This document shows, in pieces, positions 43,927 to 54,157 of a stretch of DNA of 64,000 nucleotides. Numbering within the stretch: the first letter of the stretch is position 1; the number at the start of each line of letters is the position of its first letter. The notes below the pieces were generated by a model. That model was not told the origin of the DNA. It saw only the letters and a list, made by a program, of their open reading frames with translations, and did no database searches. The position numbers and the translations under genes were made by a program. Source of the DNA: Desulfomonile tiedjei DSM 6799 (GTDB taxonomy: Bacteria > Desulfobacterota > Desulfomonilia > Desulfomonilales > Desulfomonilaceae); assembly GCF_000266945.1 (NCBI RefSeq), contig NC_018025.1, positions 310,001 to 374,000 on the forward strand, read 5' to 3'.

Positions 43927-44385
43927 CTAATTTTCAGACAGGATGATGTCGTCGTACTCTATCTCGAAGCGGAGTTTGTGCTTAGCCTCTTCCTGAGCCA
44001 AAGATAGAAAGACCGCCTTCAAGTTGGCATCCTCAGTGGCTTCGGACAAATCAGTGTACATCTTGAATGCTTTTTTCTCTTTCTTCATGGCAATGACAAG
44101 AGCCTGTTGATAATCGAGCCGTCCGGTGGGATCTTCAACGTCTACCAGGTAATCGGAGATTTTGAGATCGAGAACTTTGCTTTCCGAAGGCATGAGAAGC
44201 TTGCCTGCTTTTATATCGATAAGCTTTTTCTTGTGACCGGCTTCTTCTTTTGCGAAATCCTGAAAAATTTTGCTCATCCAGGGCCTATCCATCTGATCGC
44301 TTAACTGGATGTAGAAATCGGCAGCCTTTTGTTCCTGCTCTATCGCAAAATCCAGAATTTCGTCCACGGACTTCCATTGCTCCAT
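43927..44385 (-). CDS. rubrerythrin-like ferritin-fold diiron protein
   Basis: A 152-residue four-helix protein with two Glu...ExxH repeats: 'FAIEQEQKAADFYIQLSDQ' with 'FAKEEAGHKKKL', and 'IAMKKEKKAFKMYTDLSE' with 'LAQEEAKHKLRFE'. These are the diiron ligands of the rubrerythrin fold. The C-terminal rubredoxin domain is absent, so electrons must come from another protein. Likely role: peroxide reduction or iron handling in an anaerobe. It may share a transcript with the RND adaptor gene 47 bp downstream. Confidence 0.88.
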   Translation of the reverse strand: MEQWKSVDEILDFAIEQEQKAADFYIQLSDQMDRPWMSKIFQDFAKEEAGHKKKLIDIKAGKLLMPSESKVLDLKISDYLVDVEDPTGRLDYQQALVIAMKKEKKAFKMYTDLSEATEDANLKAVFLSLAQEEAKHKLRFEIEYDDIILSEN

Positions 44386-44604
44386 ATTTCTCGTACCTCC
44401 CGTCGTGAGTGTTCTTTCTCTAGAAGAACCACGTCTACTTTACATTTATCCCATATCCCCGGGAAGAGCGCCACCGAATTTTACGGCCGGCTGTAGAGTG
44501 AGACCTTCTGCGGGAAAACAGGTGAAGATTCTTCCATTCTAGTTGCTTTCCCGCACAGGTCAACACGAGACTCATCCGGATCAAGCATTGCCAGTTTTAT
44601 GCGA

Positions 44605-44757
44605 TTAGAAGCGGCCGAAGAAAGACTGAATCTTTCCAACTGCCTTGTCAAGGGTTCCTCTCAAGACGTAAGAATAGCGGTGGGTCAAACGACCCCATGA
44701 CTGGAGGAAAGCTCCTCTCAATTCTCGAAATTTTCCTTTCGGAAGATTCGTGTTCAT
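44605..44757 (-). CDS. small CsbD-like protein (short gene)
   Basis: A 50-residue protein: 'MNTNLPKGKFRELRGAFLQS', then 'WGRLTHRYSYVLRGTLDKAV' and 'GKIQSFFGRF'. The spacing of 'KGKFRELRG', 'WGRLT', 'LRGTLDKAVGKIQ' fits CsbD-family stress proteins ('GKWKQLKGKVKEKWGKLT...GKREQLVGKLQ'). GAGGAG lies eight bases before the ATG. CsbD proteins are induced under general or phosphate stress in many bacteria; molecular role unclear. Basic and helical. Stands alone in a 670-bp space. Confidence 0.65.
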   Translation of the reverse strand: MNTNLPKGKFRELRGAFLQSWGRLTHRYSYVLRGTLDKAVGKIQSFFGRF

Positions 44758-45057
44758 AACATTAGCTCCTCAGAACAAAAGTATACTTTCATAACGTTAG
44801 ATTCCGGAATAGACTCAGGCGATTCATTTTTTTAAAGTATCGCAGCATGCTACAATTATATTGAATAAAAGAGCTCTGCAGATTATGCTGTGTCTTCAGA
44901 TTCTTTTTGAGAATTTGAGAGAATAGCAGGGAATGCTGCGGTTCTCGGACAGTCCGATAAGCACCGAATCCCTTTTTTTCCGATTACACGTACTCTGTTA
45001 AACAAACTATCACCTGACCCTCGTCTTTTTCCGGGTATCTCAGGAGGTCGGATTTCC

Positions 45058-46656
45058 ATGAACAATCTCAAGCTAAGGACTATGCTTGCTGTTGCCGGAT
45101 TAATTCTGGGCTTGATAGTGTGCATTATAGGGATATTCCTGCAGCCGTTCTTGCAGAATACCGAGGACGATGTATCCATCAATCGAGCCGTCCGAGCGGC
45201 ACAAAAAGAGTTGAGCCGCATGGAAAGCGGGCTTGTCGGCTATATGATATCAGGGCGACAAACGTATATGGATCGGCTGACTGCTGCACGAAAAAACCTG
45301 GAAAACAATTTGACTGAGCTGAAGAAGTCCCTCTCCGGGAATCCCGAACACGAGAAACGCGTACAGGCAATCGGGAATGCACTTGCCCTGTGGCAAAATA
45401 AGGTCGTTGAACCGGCAATAAATCTGAAGCGGAAGAAGGAGATTTCGGAACAAGAAATCCGGTCTGCAATCACCGGCATTGTGGATGACGATTCTCTGGG
45501 GTCTATTCGTTCTCTGTTTCTGGAGCTTGCAGCAATTCAGCAAGAGTCGGGGACTCCATTAGTAGGAAAGACTCTGAAAACTCATTGGAAGACTGTAATC
45601 ATCGCTGTCCTTATGGTTTTGATCCTGACTGTCGGAACGTTTTATCTTATAGGTTACCATATCGCCAAAGGGATGCTGCAAGTAGCGGAAATGGCCGATG
45701 AGGTCCGTAAAGGAGAACTCTTCAAACGGATAGATCTGTATGGTTTTCAGGAAGCCACGATCCTCAGCACAACCTTTAACAAGATGGCTGAAGGGCTCGG
45801 TCAATCCACTCGATTGATCCTGGAAGGAATCAACGTCCTAAAAACCTCTGTGAATCAGATTGCAGCCGCAGCTTCCGAATTATATGCGAGTGCAACGCAA
45901 ACTGCTTCAGCAGTCACCGAGACCACATCTACCGTTTCGGAAATGGAAGGCACCGCAAAAATCGTAAATGAGACGGCGCGGAAGGTTTCGGAACATTCAC
46001 GTAATTCCGACGAGACTGCAGAAGAAGGTACCCATGCTACCAAAGAAACCGTTCAGAAAATGAATCTGATCAAAGACAAAATGGAACTTGTCCGTTCCAC
46101 AGTCATGCATTTGAGCGAAACAACGAGGTACGTGGAAGATATTATTGCAGCAGTAGACGATTTGCACGATCAATCCAATCTCCTGGCAGTGAACGCGTCC
46201 ATGGAAGCTGCACGGGCCGGGGAGCACGGCAGAAGCTTCGGAGTGGTGGCGCATGAGATCAAGTCGCTTTCCGATCAATCCAGGGCGGCAACTGAACAGG
46301 TGTCACGCAGTCTGTACGATATCAGAAAATCCGTTGCAGCCGTTGTGTCCGCAACCGAGGAAGGGGCGAAAGCCGTGCAAAGCGGTGTGGAGCAGAGCCA
46401 AACTGCCGGAGACTCGATAGAAAAGCTTGCAGGGAGCATTCGGGAGTTTTCTCAAGCATCGAATCTTATCTTTGTCTCAACCGAAAAACAGTTTGCAAGA
46501 GTTGCGCGGGTCTCGTCAACCATGAAGGGAGTGGAAGCAGCCATGAATTCCAGTTTGCAGAGCACAACGCAACTGGAAGATGAAGCGAGAAGACTCGAGC
46601 AACTCGCGCTTGCACTTCAGGGATTGGTGCAAGAGGGCCGTGCAAAAGCGTCCTGA
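45058..46656 (+). CDS. methyl-accepting chemotaxis protein with CHASE3-like sensor
   Basis: 532 residues. A membrane segment at 8-28, a helical periplasmic region of about 150 residues resembling CHASE3 ('[21 protein letters not shown]', '[20 protein letters not shown]'), and a second membrane segment (183-203) are followed by HAMP and the signalling domain, whose hairpin tip is '[37 protein letters not shown]' in pieces. It would signal to CheA/CheW. No che genes are in the window. The stimulus is unknown; CHASE3 is thought to bind small ligands. GGAGGTCGG precedes the ATG. Confidence 0.9.
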   Translation: MNNLKLRTMLAVAGLILGLIVCIIGIFLQPFLQNTEDDVSINRAVRAAQKELSRMESGLVGYMISGRQTYMDRLTAARKNLENNLTELKKSLSGNPEHEKRVQAIGNALALWQNKVVEPAINLKRKKEISEQEIRSAITGIVDDDSLGSIRSLFLELAAIQQESGTPLVGKTLKTHWKTVIIAVLMVLILTVGTFYLIGYHIAKGMLQVAEMADEVRKGELFKRIDLYGFQEATILSTTFNKMAEGLGQSTRLILEGINVLKTSVNQIAAAASELYASATQTASAVTETTSTVSEMEGTAKIVNETARKVSEHSRNSDETAEEGTHATKETVQKMNLIKDKMELVRSTVMHLSETTRYVEDIIAAVDDLHDQSNLLAVNASMEAARAGEHGRSFGVVAHEIKSLSDQSRAATEQVSRSLYDIRKSVAAVVSATEEGAKAVQSGVEQSQTAGDSIEKLAGSIREFSQASNLIFVSTEKQFARVARVSSTMKGVEAAMNSSLQSTTQLEDEARRLEQLALALQGLVQEGRAKAS

Positions 46657-46796
46657 GACGATTTCACAATGAAAGGCGGGGTTTGGTATCCTGCGAAACC
46701 TTCATAAAGCGGTCTTACAGAAATCTGATCAACCGGGAGCATAGAGCGATTGTCAAAAATTCTGACGTTTGTTCCTACGCTCGAATAGAACATACT

Positions 46797-47135
46797 AGTA
46801 GGGACCGGCGTCCCGAGACTGTCTCAAAATTCTCGTATGCACCATCGTGCCACGATTCATCATCCTTGTAGGGGCAGGTCTCGTGCCTGCCCTCCCGCAA
46901 TGACCGGCACGGAGGCCGGTCACTACCGGGCACCCACGAGGGGCGCCCCTACAATCAGGCCGTGAAGACGATGAGAACTTCGTGACACGATCTGGGGTAA
47001 ATTTTGACTTTTGAGACAGTTTCTCCCTGCCGGTCCATTCTATCGATATCATTGATCATATTGAAGATGTGCCGGCACGGAGGCCGACACCCACCAATAC
47101 TCCTATCCTCAATCAGACATTCATTTTGGCAATTC
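46797..47135. repeat. mosaic of R2-type palindromic repeats
   Basis: A chain of GC-rich palindromes: 'TAGGGGCAGGTCTCGTGCCTG', 'GACCGGCACGGAGGCCGGTC', 'GGGCACCCACGAGGGGCGCC', then 'GTGCCGGCACGGAGGCCGAC' in part. Its left part (46840-47025) is a reverse-complement relative of 63300-63480, and its right part (47030-47135) is a direct relative of 63623-63728. Translation products are meaningless. Fills the space between two chemoreceptor genes. Confidence 0.8.
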
Positions 47136-47200
47136 CTATATTTCAGCCTATCCCCTCTCGTCTTCCTCCAAGAAGAGGGGATGTGCCGGTAAGTCGGCAA

Positions 47201-49318
47201 CTATGCTTTCTTTTCCAGAATGTACACTGCGACCAACTGCTCGAGCTGTGCAGCGAGATTGTCGAGATTTTTCGTTGCATCTTGGATCTGGTCCATTCCC
47301 GACGAGTTCTGCTGTGTTGCGGATTCGATGTTAGCCATTGCCTGGGCAACTTGGGTTACGCCGAGGGTCTGCTGGTCACTCGTGGTCTCGATCATGTTTG
47401 CAGCCTGTGCAGCGCGGGCAACGGTTTCCGATAGTGTCTGAATCGCTTCTCCTGCTTTTTCGGATTGCTGCACGCCGGCTTCCACTGCTTTGGTTCCCTG
47501 TTCTGCTGCAAGCACGACTGCATTGATTCTCTGTCTCGTGTCCATGAGAAGGGAGCGAATACGCGTGGTAGCTTCCGCAGATTGTTCGGAGAGGCTCTTA
47601 ATTTCATGAGCCACTACTGCGAAGCCTTTCCCCTGATCACCGGCCCTGGCCGCCTCAATGGAAGCATTGACCGCCAGCAGATTGGATTGATCCGCAAGGT
47701 CATTGACTGTTCCGATAATGTTTTCGATACTTTGACTATGTTCACTCAACATGACTACGGTTTCGCCAATGGTTTCCATTTGCTGCCGGATCAAACCCAT
47801 TCTGTCAACAGTCTCGTCAGTAGCTCGTTTTCCGTCTTGAGAGACTTCAACGGCTCGATACGAGCTTTTTGCAACGTCTTTTGCCGTTTCGCTTGCCAGC
47901 ACCGCAGCTTGTTTCACCTGTGCCACGGTGGTTACCGTCTCCGCCACCGCGGAGGAGGTCATGGAAGCGTTCTGAGCGAGCTGGTAAACAGTGGAAGAGA
48001 TTTCAGCCGCAGAGGTAGAGAGAACATTGATCCCCTGAGATACCTGTCGTATTCGGGACCGCAAGGTCGCTACGAGGTTTCGAAGCTCTACCACAAGCGA
48101 TCCGATTTCGTCAGTTCTCTTGAACTCCGGGATCTCGACCGTTAGATCGCCCGCGCTGAGCTCCCTGAGACGGCCTGCAGTCTCCGTGATAATCTTTATT
48201 ACCGACCTTGCGAGAATGAAGGCGATCAGCGCGACGAGAAGACCGATAACCGGAACAATCACCAACACCCATCTGCCGAGCGTCGTAACTGGTGCAAACG
48301 CCTCGTCCGCGTCGATTTTCACGACAATGCCCCAATCAAAATCTGCTCCTAATGAGGGTTGCTTCTTGAGACCCAGGGGTTCCCATGCTGTAAGCACCTG
48401 TTTTCCACGTGTTCCTTCAGTCTGGCCGATACCCGTGCCGCCCTTCACAGCCTCTCTCGATGCGAGGGTATCGACTTTTTCTTTAAGGATCGAGCCGGGA
48501 TTCCCTCGGGCATTGGAACGCATGATCAAGTCTTCACCGACAATAAACGCGTCCCCTGTTTGGCCGATTTCCGCAGTCAGTGCCATGAGAGAATCAATCT
48601 TCTCCGGGCCGATCCGCAAGGCCAACATCCCCAGAAATCCTTTTCCTTCTTTGATTACCGGAACCCCTATGAAAGCCGCCGGCGCGCCGATCGGCGGGTA
48701 AAAGCTGAAATCAGTAACGGCAGGTTTGAGCGTACGACTTACTTTCTCGTAGAGTTTGCTCAAAGCGCTGCCGCGCAAAAGTTCGCCGTCGAGTTCCTGA
48801 AAAAAATCTTTCTGTCTCTTCACACTGTAACTTACGTGTCCTCGACCTACGCCTGTTATCCCGAGAAGATCATGCTGAGCTTCGGTTGGTTCATAAAGCG
48901 AAATCCAACGCTTGAAGTTGGCATGCATTTTCTCCACGATACTCTCGTACTTTTCGCTCTGGGCCTCCAATTTGACTGCCTTATTCTCCGAATCTCGCAC
49001 AGTTGCGTAAAAGGAGAGTATTTCAAAGGCTTCCCGCGCGGAATCTCCGCCTGCCAGAAAGGTCATTTCCGTTACACTAACGAGGAGATAATCGAGTATA
49101 TTCTTTGAAGCAAGATCTCTGGCAGCACCCAGTTTCTCCAACTGAGCTTCCTGCAACGTTCGGCTGGCGTCCCTGAAAGACAAATATCCGACGAGAGCGG
49201 CTGGTATTAATGACATTAATAAACAGAACACTACCACTTTTCTCATCAAGCTTCTTTTGATACCTGTCAGCACGGATAGTCTCCTTTCCGAAGCAGCTCT
49301 CTCTGGTTCATTACTCAT
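47201..49318 (-). CDS. methyl-accepting chemotaxis protein with Cache sensor
   Basis: 705 residues. A membrane segment (about 28-48) is followed by a large periplasmic sensor (50-345) with dCache features ('[21 protein letters not shown]', '[25 protein letters not shown]', '[20 protein letters not shown]', '[16 protein letters not shown]'), a second membrane segment (350-375), HAMP and the signalling domain with tip '[30 protein letters not shown]' in pieces. Cache domains commonly bind amino acids or carboxylates. The signalling part is similar to the receptor at 45058, but the sensors differ. Convergent with it across the repeat mosaic. Confidence 0.92.
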   Translation of the reverse strand: MSNEPERAASERRLSVLTGIKRSLMRKVVVFCLLMSLIPAALVGYLSFRDASRTLQEAQLEKLGAARDLASKNILDYLLVSVTEMTFLAGGDSAREAFEILSFYATVRDSENKAVKLEAQSEKYESIVEKMHANFKRWISLYEPTEAQHDLLGITGVGRGHVSYSVKRQKDFFQELDGELLRGSALSKLYEKVSRTLKPAVTDFSFYPPIGAPAAFIGVPVIKEGKGFLGMLALRIGPEKIDSLMALTAEIGQTGDAFIVGEDLIMRSNARGNPGSILKEKVDTLASREAVKGGTGIGQTEGTRGKQVLTAWEPLGLKKQPSLGADFDWGIVVKIDADEAFAPVTTLGRWVLVIVPVIGLLVALIAFILARSVIKIITETAGRLRELSAGDLTVEIPEFKRTDEIGSLVVELRNLVATLRSRIRQVSQGINVLSTSAAEISSTVYQLAQNASMTSSAVAETVTTVAQVKQAAVLASETAKDVAKSSYRAVEVSQDGKRATDETVDRMGLIRQQMETIGETVVMLSEHSQSIENIIGTVNDLADQSNLLAVNASIEAARAGDQGKGFAVVAHEIKSLSEQSAEATTRIRSLLMDTRQRINAVVLAAEQGTKAVEAGVQQSEKAGEAIQTLSETVARAAQAANMIETTSDQQTLGVTQVAQAMANIESATQQNSSGMDQIQDATKNLDNLAAQLEQLVAVYILEKKA

Positions 49319-49419
49319 CTGAATGCGGTGCTATCAATGAATCCTTTCGAGATTGCAGAAATTTCACATTTATTCGAGGGGGTCAGCGCATTGCGGTGCA
49401 CAGGACTGCTCTGACAACT

Positions 49420-49559
49420 TATGCCGATTCGCTTTTCTTTTCATAATCTGGGAGGCTGGAGGTATCCTTCGCTCCGGACGACGCAGAGCCGTCTAATCAC
49501 TTCGCTCAGGACACCCCAGCCTTCGCTATCTTCGGTGCATAACTGCGAAATGGTATTAC
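49420..49559 (+). repeat. R1 interspersed repeat, copy d
   Basis: Full copy: 'TATGCCGATTCGCTTTTC', 'TCATAATCTGGGAGGCTGGA', 'TCCTTCGCTCCGGACGACGC', 'CCCCAGCCTTCGCTATC', 'GCATAACTGCGAAATGGTAT'. Located 100 bp upstream of the Cache receptor gene. Confidence 0.85.
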
Positions 49560-50123
49560 ATGGCCTGTTAACGACCTCAGGATCAATGTTCCTGACGATA
49601 AAACAGTCTCCGCAGCTTTCCACGTATCAGTGGCTCCTAATACGGAATTCCCAGTATACCTCAGTTTGGTGAGGTTGCAGCCGTCAGTCAGTTTTCGAGC
49701 TTGTGCAGTTTCGTAGAGAGGCGAAAGTCATGTTCCCGGAATACTGGTACCCTATTACGAACGTATGATTTGAACCAAACTGAGAAACATCGTTCCCCTT
49801 ACAGCACAAATATATTGCGAGAGAAGGACTTATCAGTCATCCGGAAAAATGGAACCTACAGTGAATATGAGCGACACGAGTGTAGTTCGTGATGCCGTTT
49901 GGAATAAAGAGCCTCTCTATAGCGAATCGACAGATGGACAAACTCTGTTTGAACGAATCCAGATTATTATTCCCACCATCCGGCTGTCAAGCTGAAAGAG
50001 TATTCATCGGTATTTTCAAATTTGTAAGTAAACCCGAACGAAATAAGCAAGCCGTGATTTCGAGTTAATGGTTATCAAAATCTCGAGAGAATAGGTGACG
50101 CCCATCTGCCTGTGGACACAACA
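49560..50123. other. intergenic region, no gene seen
   Basis: About 560 bp without credible coding sequence, between R1 copy d and the stop of the PDZ gene. AT-rich, with several short open frames lacking ribosome sites. Nothing else noticed. Confidence 0.45.
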
Positions 50124-50771
50124 CTAAATCACCAGAGTATCTTTGTCGGAAAACACCTGTCGGACCTCTTTTCTACGGAAGAAGATAAGATTGTATGCAA
50201 AGAACAAAAATAACAGGAACCCAAAAAACTTGGAGATGAGAGACTTAAGATCCTGTGCAGGTTGCATGATATTGAAGAAGCACGAGACGCCGCTAAGTGC
50301 AGAGAAGATAAGGATAAGAATGATGACCCACCCTCTTCTGTACCGCAGCCCGAAGTATATTGCCCAATAAACTGTCGCAACAAAGACTCCTGACAATATC
50401 GTCCACGTTTCTGATCTTACAATCAAAACAGGCAGGCCGATAATGCAAACGATTCCGATGAAAAGATACGTCTTCTGAATTTTCTGGAGGACATTCATAA
50501 CATTGGAAGGATCTTCTATTAAGGTGTTTGTGGCAGAAATGCCCAGAGGTCCCTGGGGCAGTATCACCGAGTACTTGGAACCGTTTCTCAAATAGACTAC
50601 ACGACTTCCGATTCCTTTATATGTTATTCCGGTAGTCAGGGCCGTAAGTTTGTCGACCGTAAGGTCTCCAATTCCCCTGTACTGAACGATCACATCACCT
50701 TCCTGCATGCCTGCTTCTCGGGCACTGGACTCAGGACTGAATCCCAGAATCAAGATTCCGCTGACTTTCAT
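50124..50771 (-). CDS. PDZ-domain protein with four membrane segments
   Basis: 215 residues. The first 75 are a PDZ domain ('GILILGFSPESSAREAGMQEGDVIVQYRGI' in pieces, 'GSRVVYLRNGSKYSVILPQG'), without signal peptide, so it faces the cytoplasm or is exported atypically. Four membrane segments follow: 'YLFIGIVCIIGLPVLIVR', 'ILSGVFVATVYWAIYFGL', 'WVIILILIFSALSGVSCFF', 'FFGFLLFLFFAYNLIFF'. It has no protease motif. It may recruit a partner to the membrane. It lies 39 bp downstream of the DUF401-type permease on the same strand, probably co-transcribed. Confidence 0.7.
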   Translation of the reverse strand: MKVSGILILGFSPESSAREAGMQEGDVIVQYRGIGDLTVDKLTALTTGITYKGIGSRVVYLRNGSKYSVILPQGPLGISATNTLIEDPSNVMNVLQKIQKTYLFIGIVCIIGLPVLIVRSETWTILSGVFVATVYWAIYFGLRYRRGWVIILILIFSALSGVSCFFNIMQPAQDLKSLISKFFGFLLFLFFAYNLIFFRRKEVRQVFSDKDTLVI

Positions 50772-50810
50772 CGGTTACCCCTACAGATGAAATAGCCGTC
50801 AGGTGCCTAC

Positions 50811-52109
50811 TCAAATGACAACTTTATATAGGATGAAAATGAGGACGATCCATCCTATGATAAAAAGCACCGGCTTCCATAGAAACGTATAGGAATCCCA
50901 GGCGTTCGTTTGAAAATACTCCTGAGTCACCAGGAAACAGAGGTGAACGGGCGAAAGCATCATACCCACGATTCCGAAGCCGTACGCAAGTATTGCATAT
51001 GGTAGGATGCTCTCTCCAGCGGGAAACAAAGTGGCCACCAGGGGCAAGGAGGATCCAACGAAGCCCAGAGCCAGACCCGTTACAAGTCCGGCAATCAGGG
51101 GCAAAAGTATAATTACTGCAATCTCGGGGATTCTGTATGCCTGAAGCTCAACGCGCATTTTGTCGATTGTGCCCGATTCCGTGAGCACTCCCTTAAATGC
51201 CATGATCGAGAAGACCATCAGGATGATGGAAACAATCCCGGGATTCAGTAAAGCGCCTTTCACATCCTCCCGCTTCATTGCGTTTGCAGCCACGACGTAC
51301 ATAATGCCGGCGGCCAGTGCACCCGCCATACTAAGCTGTTGCGGAAGATGCACAGAAATTTCCCAGTATTTCGTTCCAGCATCGACGCCTGCCTGCAGGA
51401 TGAACATGAGCCCCACCACCGCAGCGATGGGAAAAAAGGCCACGCCGAAATCCAACAAACCTCTCGATGAAAACCGACCTGTACCAAAGCCGTCGACCTG
51501 CAGGGCAGGCAGTATGAACAACACCCCCGCAAGGAGTGCTCCGAAAGTCGCAGGTACTTCAGACACTACGAATTGCCATGTTGAGATGCCGAAGATCGAT
51601 ACGGCAAGAATGAAGCCGGGGTAGAGAGGCCAAAGAAATTCCAGAACGTGTCTGAACCAATAATTCACGATCAACTTGAGTTCAGGTTTTACTCGAGCTT
51701 TTCCCAGAGCTGTCTCCACCATGGGTGCGGAAAACAATGCGCCCCCCGGCATGGGAAGAAGTCCGATTAACGCAGGTAACACCACCAGGGTTACTCCCGG
51801 AGTGGGAGAAATAGCTTTCACCGATGAAACGATACTGTCAAGGCGGCCGCTTCGTCTCAGGAGGTCGCTAAACACGACTATGAGCGATATGGCCAAAGAA
51901 AGAATGAGAACAGGAAGAGATAGAATCTCCTGAGCCATAATACTCAAAACGGCATACAGGGACAGTTTCGTCCAAAGGCCGAGCATAATGCTGATAACTG
52001 GGAGACAAACGTACAAAGGGAACAGACGATTAAGGGCCAGTAGCGCCGCAAACGTCAGAAGAATTTTCAACAAGGCAGGAAGGGAAAACAGAAATGCTAT
52101 ATCAATCAT
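50811..52109 (-). CDS. DUF401-like integral membrane protein (permease-like)
   Basis: 432 residues with about ten hydrophobic segments and no signal peptide: 'LLKILLTFAALLALNRL', 'ILSLPVLILSLAISLIVVF', the conserved loop 'LPALIGLLPMPGGALFSAPM', 'YWFRHVLEFLWPLYPGFILAV', 'LLPLIAGLVTGLALGFVGSSLPL' and 'YAILAYGFGIVGMMLSPVHLCFLVT'. The 'GLLPMPGGALFSAPMV' and 'SPVHLC' patterns are those of DUF401 proteins, related to Na+/H+ or citrate-type exchangers. Transported substrate unknown. Confidence 0.8.
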   Translation of the reverse strand: MIDIAFLFSLPALLKILLTFAALLALNRLFPLYVCLPVISIMLGLWTKLSLYAVLSIMAQEILSLPVLILSLAISLIVVFSDLLRRSGRLDSIVSSVKAISPTPGVTLVVLPALIGLLPMPGGALFSAPMVETALGKARVKPELKLIVNYWFRHVLEFLWPLYPGFILAVSIFGISTWQFVVSEVPATFGALLAGVLFILPALQVDGFGTGRFSSRGLLDFGVAFFPIAAVVGLMFILQAGVDAGTKYWEISVHLPQQLSMAGALAAGIMYVVAANAMKREDVKGALLNPGIVSIILMVFSIMAFKGVLTESGTIDKMRVELQAYRIPEIAVIILLPLIAGLVTGLALGFVGSSLPLVATLFPAGESILPYAILAYGFGIVGMMLSPVHLCFLVTQEYFQTNAWDSYTFLWKPVLFIIGWIVLIFILYKVVI

Positions 52110-52260
52110 GGTCTATGTAATCTCTCAATTTCAACTGCCGATTGGCTCATATACCGTCATCGGTCGATAAGTGGGCCCGCTTCGCTCCATGCACCTCAGG
52201 GATTATGTGAAGCGGGGGCATGATTTTGCGCCAATGCAGGAAGAAAAGCAATGCTCACAC

Positions 52261-52390
52261 CGTTCGCTTTTCTTTTCATAATCTGGGAGGCTGGAGTATC
52301 CTTCGCTCCGGACGACGCAAAGCCGTCTGATCGCTCCGCTCAGGACACTCCAGCCTTCGCTATATTATGTGCATAACTGCGAAATGATAT
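52261..52390 (+). repeat. R1 interspersed repeat, copy e
   Basis: Copy with small changes: 'CTGGGAGGCTGGAGTATCC', 'AGCCGTCTGATCGCTCCGCT', 'ACTCCAGCCTTCGCTATATT'. The change GGAGGTATCC to GGAGTATCC is matched by ACACTCC instead of ACACCCC on the other arm, so pairing is kept. This compensating change supports a selected hairpin. Confidence 0.85.
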
Positions 52391-52596
52391 TCGCCCCATT
52401 TTGCTGCAAAACATTGCCAAAGTGTGGGATCCGGAGGAACCGGGGGCCATGGCAAACGCGTAACATTGGCCATTTGAGGTGTTGCCACAGTATCTCATTA
52501 ATAAAGGGGGGCACAAACCGGAATGAGCATTCCCGTTTATCACAGTGACTTCAAACTAACGAATTGACAAAATTAGTGCCGAATGAGGATTAGGAG

Positions 52597-52686
52597 TATT
52601 GGTGGGTGCCGGCCTCTGTGCCGGCACATCTTCAATAGAATCAATGATATCCGGAAGATGTATCGGCAGAGACGCCGGTCCCACTA
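52597..52686. repeat. R2 repeat copy
   Basis: 'TATTGGTGGGTGCCGGCC' then 'TCTGTGCCGGCACATCTTC', middle 'AATCAATGATATCCGG', then 'TCGGCAGAGACGCCGGTCCC'. Similar, in reverse, to the right part of the mosaic near 47040-47098. The space between 52391 and 52829 otherwise shows nothing. Confidence 0.75.
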
Positions 52687-52782
52687 ACATCTTGTATTGG
52701 AGCGTGGGATAAAAATGCCAGAATTTTTTTGCAACTGCTCTAACAGAGCTCACGGGTTCGTCAGGACGAGGAGAAGGACATA

Positions 52783-52820
52783 CCCCCTAAACGCAATGAC
52801 CCGTGGGAACGTATAGGGGG
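52783..52820 (-). terminator. hairpin after the Cys-rich protein gene
   Basis: CCCCCTAAACG pairs with CGTATAGGGGG (one A-A mismatch) around a 16-base loop. It lies 9 bp beyond the stop of the minus-strand gene at 52830. No T-run, so termination by it alone is uncertain. Confidence 0.45.
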
Positions 52821-52829
52821 GGCATATCC

Positions 52830-53273
52830 TTATTTTCCGCATACGGGAATGGCCTCGACCATGTATGTCTGTGGCAGCATGACAGTTCTACACACAGGTC
52901 TGTAAACCACATTGTACCAGGGCACACACTGGGGCTCATAATAGACATAGGGCACTTTCTGTTGCACGACCTGGCAGAAAGGTTGAGGGCAGCACTTTGT
53001 GCAAGGATCCTGACCGCAGGGCCGGCCTACGGGTGTGCCTTTCAATAAGACGTTCTGTATCCGATAGCCCACTTTCTTCACGGGCACCATACGAGTAGCC
53101 GGCTGAACTTCAGCAACCAATTCCGTTTTCACGCATGGAACCATTTTGGTAATCAATGTACGTTGCGGACACGGTTGTGCCACAGGTCCGCAACCCTGCA
53201 TGGCTTGAACGGGCCCGGAAACGCAAGCCAGAAAGAGGACGGCTGCAACAACCAGAACCATAACCCTTTCCAT
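52830..53273 (-). CDS. small exported Cys-rich protein
   Basis: 147 residues with a signal peptide (1-24, 'LVVAAVLFLACVSGPVQA'). The mature part has about 13 Cys ('GCGPVAQPCPQRT', 'PCGQDPCTKCCPQPFCQVV', 'VYRPVCRTV', 'IPVCGK') and repeated 'VP-V/Y-x-x-x' phrases such as 'VPYVYYEPQCVPWYNVVYRP'. It resembles surface or envelope proteins with short Val-Pro-rich repeats held by disulfides. The name and function are not recognised. A hairpin follows the stop and about 360 bp without genes lies upstream. Confidence 0.65.
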   Translation of the reverse strand: MERVMVLVVAAVLFLACVSGPVQAMQGCGPVAQPCPQRTLITKMVPCVKTELVAEVQPATRMVPVKKVGYRIQNVLLKGTPVGRPCGQDPCTKCCPQPFCQVVQQKVPYVYYEPQCVPWYNVVYRPVCRTVMLPQTYMVEAIPVCGK

Positions 53274-53412
53274 GAGGACCTCACTTTATTTTGATCTTGT
53301 ATGTCCTTGCGGACATTAAACAATTATGATTCTATCATAATAGATAGCAATTCTCAATCGATAAATGCAAAAAAGAACCTATTGCTTGAAATTACTCCCC
53401 TCAAGCTCTGTA

Positions 53413-53457
53413 CAAACGAAAAGCCCGACGACAGGACATCAGAAGCCGTCAGGGCTT
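53413..53457 (-). terminator. probable terminator of the minus-strand gene at 53640
   Basis: Read on the minus strand, AAGCCC-TGACG pairs with CGTC-GGGCTT around a long loop, followed by TTTCGTTTG. It lies 180 bp after the stop at 53640. Nothing else is seen in 53274-53639. Confidence 0.4.
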
Positions 53458-53639
53458 CTCTCAAGGATAAAATCTGGTATGGTGATTTATGGGGCCATGT
53501 CTTAGCATAAAGTCGGTTCAGGATAAAACAAAAAAACGACTCGAAGGCTGAACATTCTGAAGGCGCTTTAGGAGCGGTTCCATTGAGAATCTGTCAGTTC
53601 GTCGGGTAACAGACTCCGTTTTCAGGACGCTCGAGAAGA

Positions 53640-53846
53640 TCATTCTCCCTTCTTGTCTTTCATCAGATCTCCAACGCTTTGTACCAGGAGATAGCAGAAT
53701 CCCACAAAGACCAGAGCGCGAATCAGGGTGATGGTTTCGTACAATCCTTGTGCAAGAGAATCATAGAGATAGTACCCCATGATGACCATGCCTGCGACAC
53801 AGATCATAATTTTCAAGATGGGGTTAAGGAATTTAAGACCGGCCAT
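53640..53846 (-). CDS. small membrane protein
   Basis: 68 residues with two membrane segments ('ILKIMICVAGMVIMGYYLYDS', 'TLIRALVFVGFCYLLVQSV') and a charged tail 'GDLMKDKKGE'. Start ATG 53846 has GGAGG five bases upstream; an in-frame ATG 36 bases earlier has no such site. Family not recognised. Stands alone, transcribed away from the DUF4388 gene cluster. Confidence 0.6.
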   Translation of the reverse strand: MAGLKFLNPILKIMICVAGMVIMGYYLYDSLAQGLYETITLIRALVFVGFCYLLVQSVGDLMKDKKGE

Positions 53847-54157
53847 GCATACCTCCGCAAAGCAGTTCCGAATGGTGTTCATAGAAATAGCATCTTTTGA
53901 TCGATAACCCTAACGCAATGTTTTTCCGCCTATTCTTTGCACGGAATTAGTGGGTGAGAATGTCAAACGTTAGAAACACTTACTCCCAATGAAATGCAAA
54001 AAATTCCCGGAAAATCGCGAGATTTAGTCCGTCATGCTGGAATTTATTGATTTTATTTTACAACGCTGATATAGTCGCGCAAGATATCGGCTTGACAAAT
54101 AAGATGGAATCTAAAGGGAAAAGCACTGTTCATAGTGTTTAGGAGAGTTGGTATGGA
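53847..54157. other. divergent intergenic region before the signalling operon
   Basis: About 310 bp, AT-rich (for example 54040-54110). It should hold the promoter of the 54158-59110 operon. GGAGAG at 54142 is the ribosome site of the first gene. No repeat copy. Confidence 0.45.
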
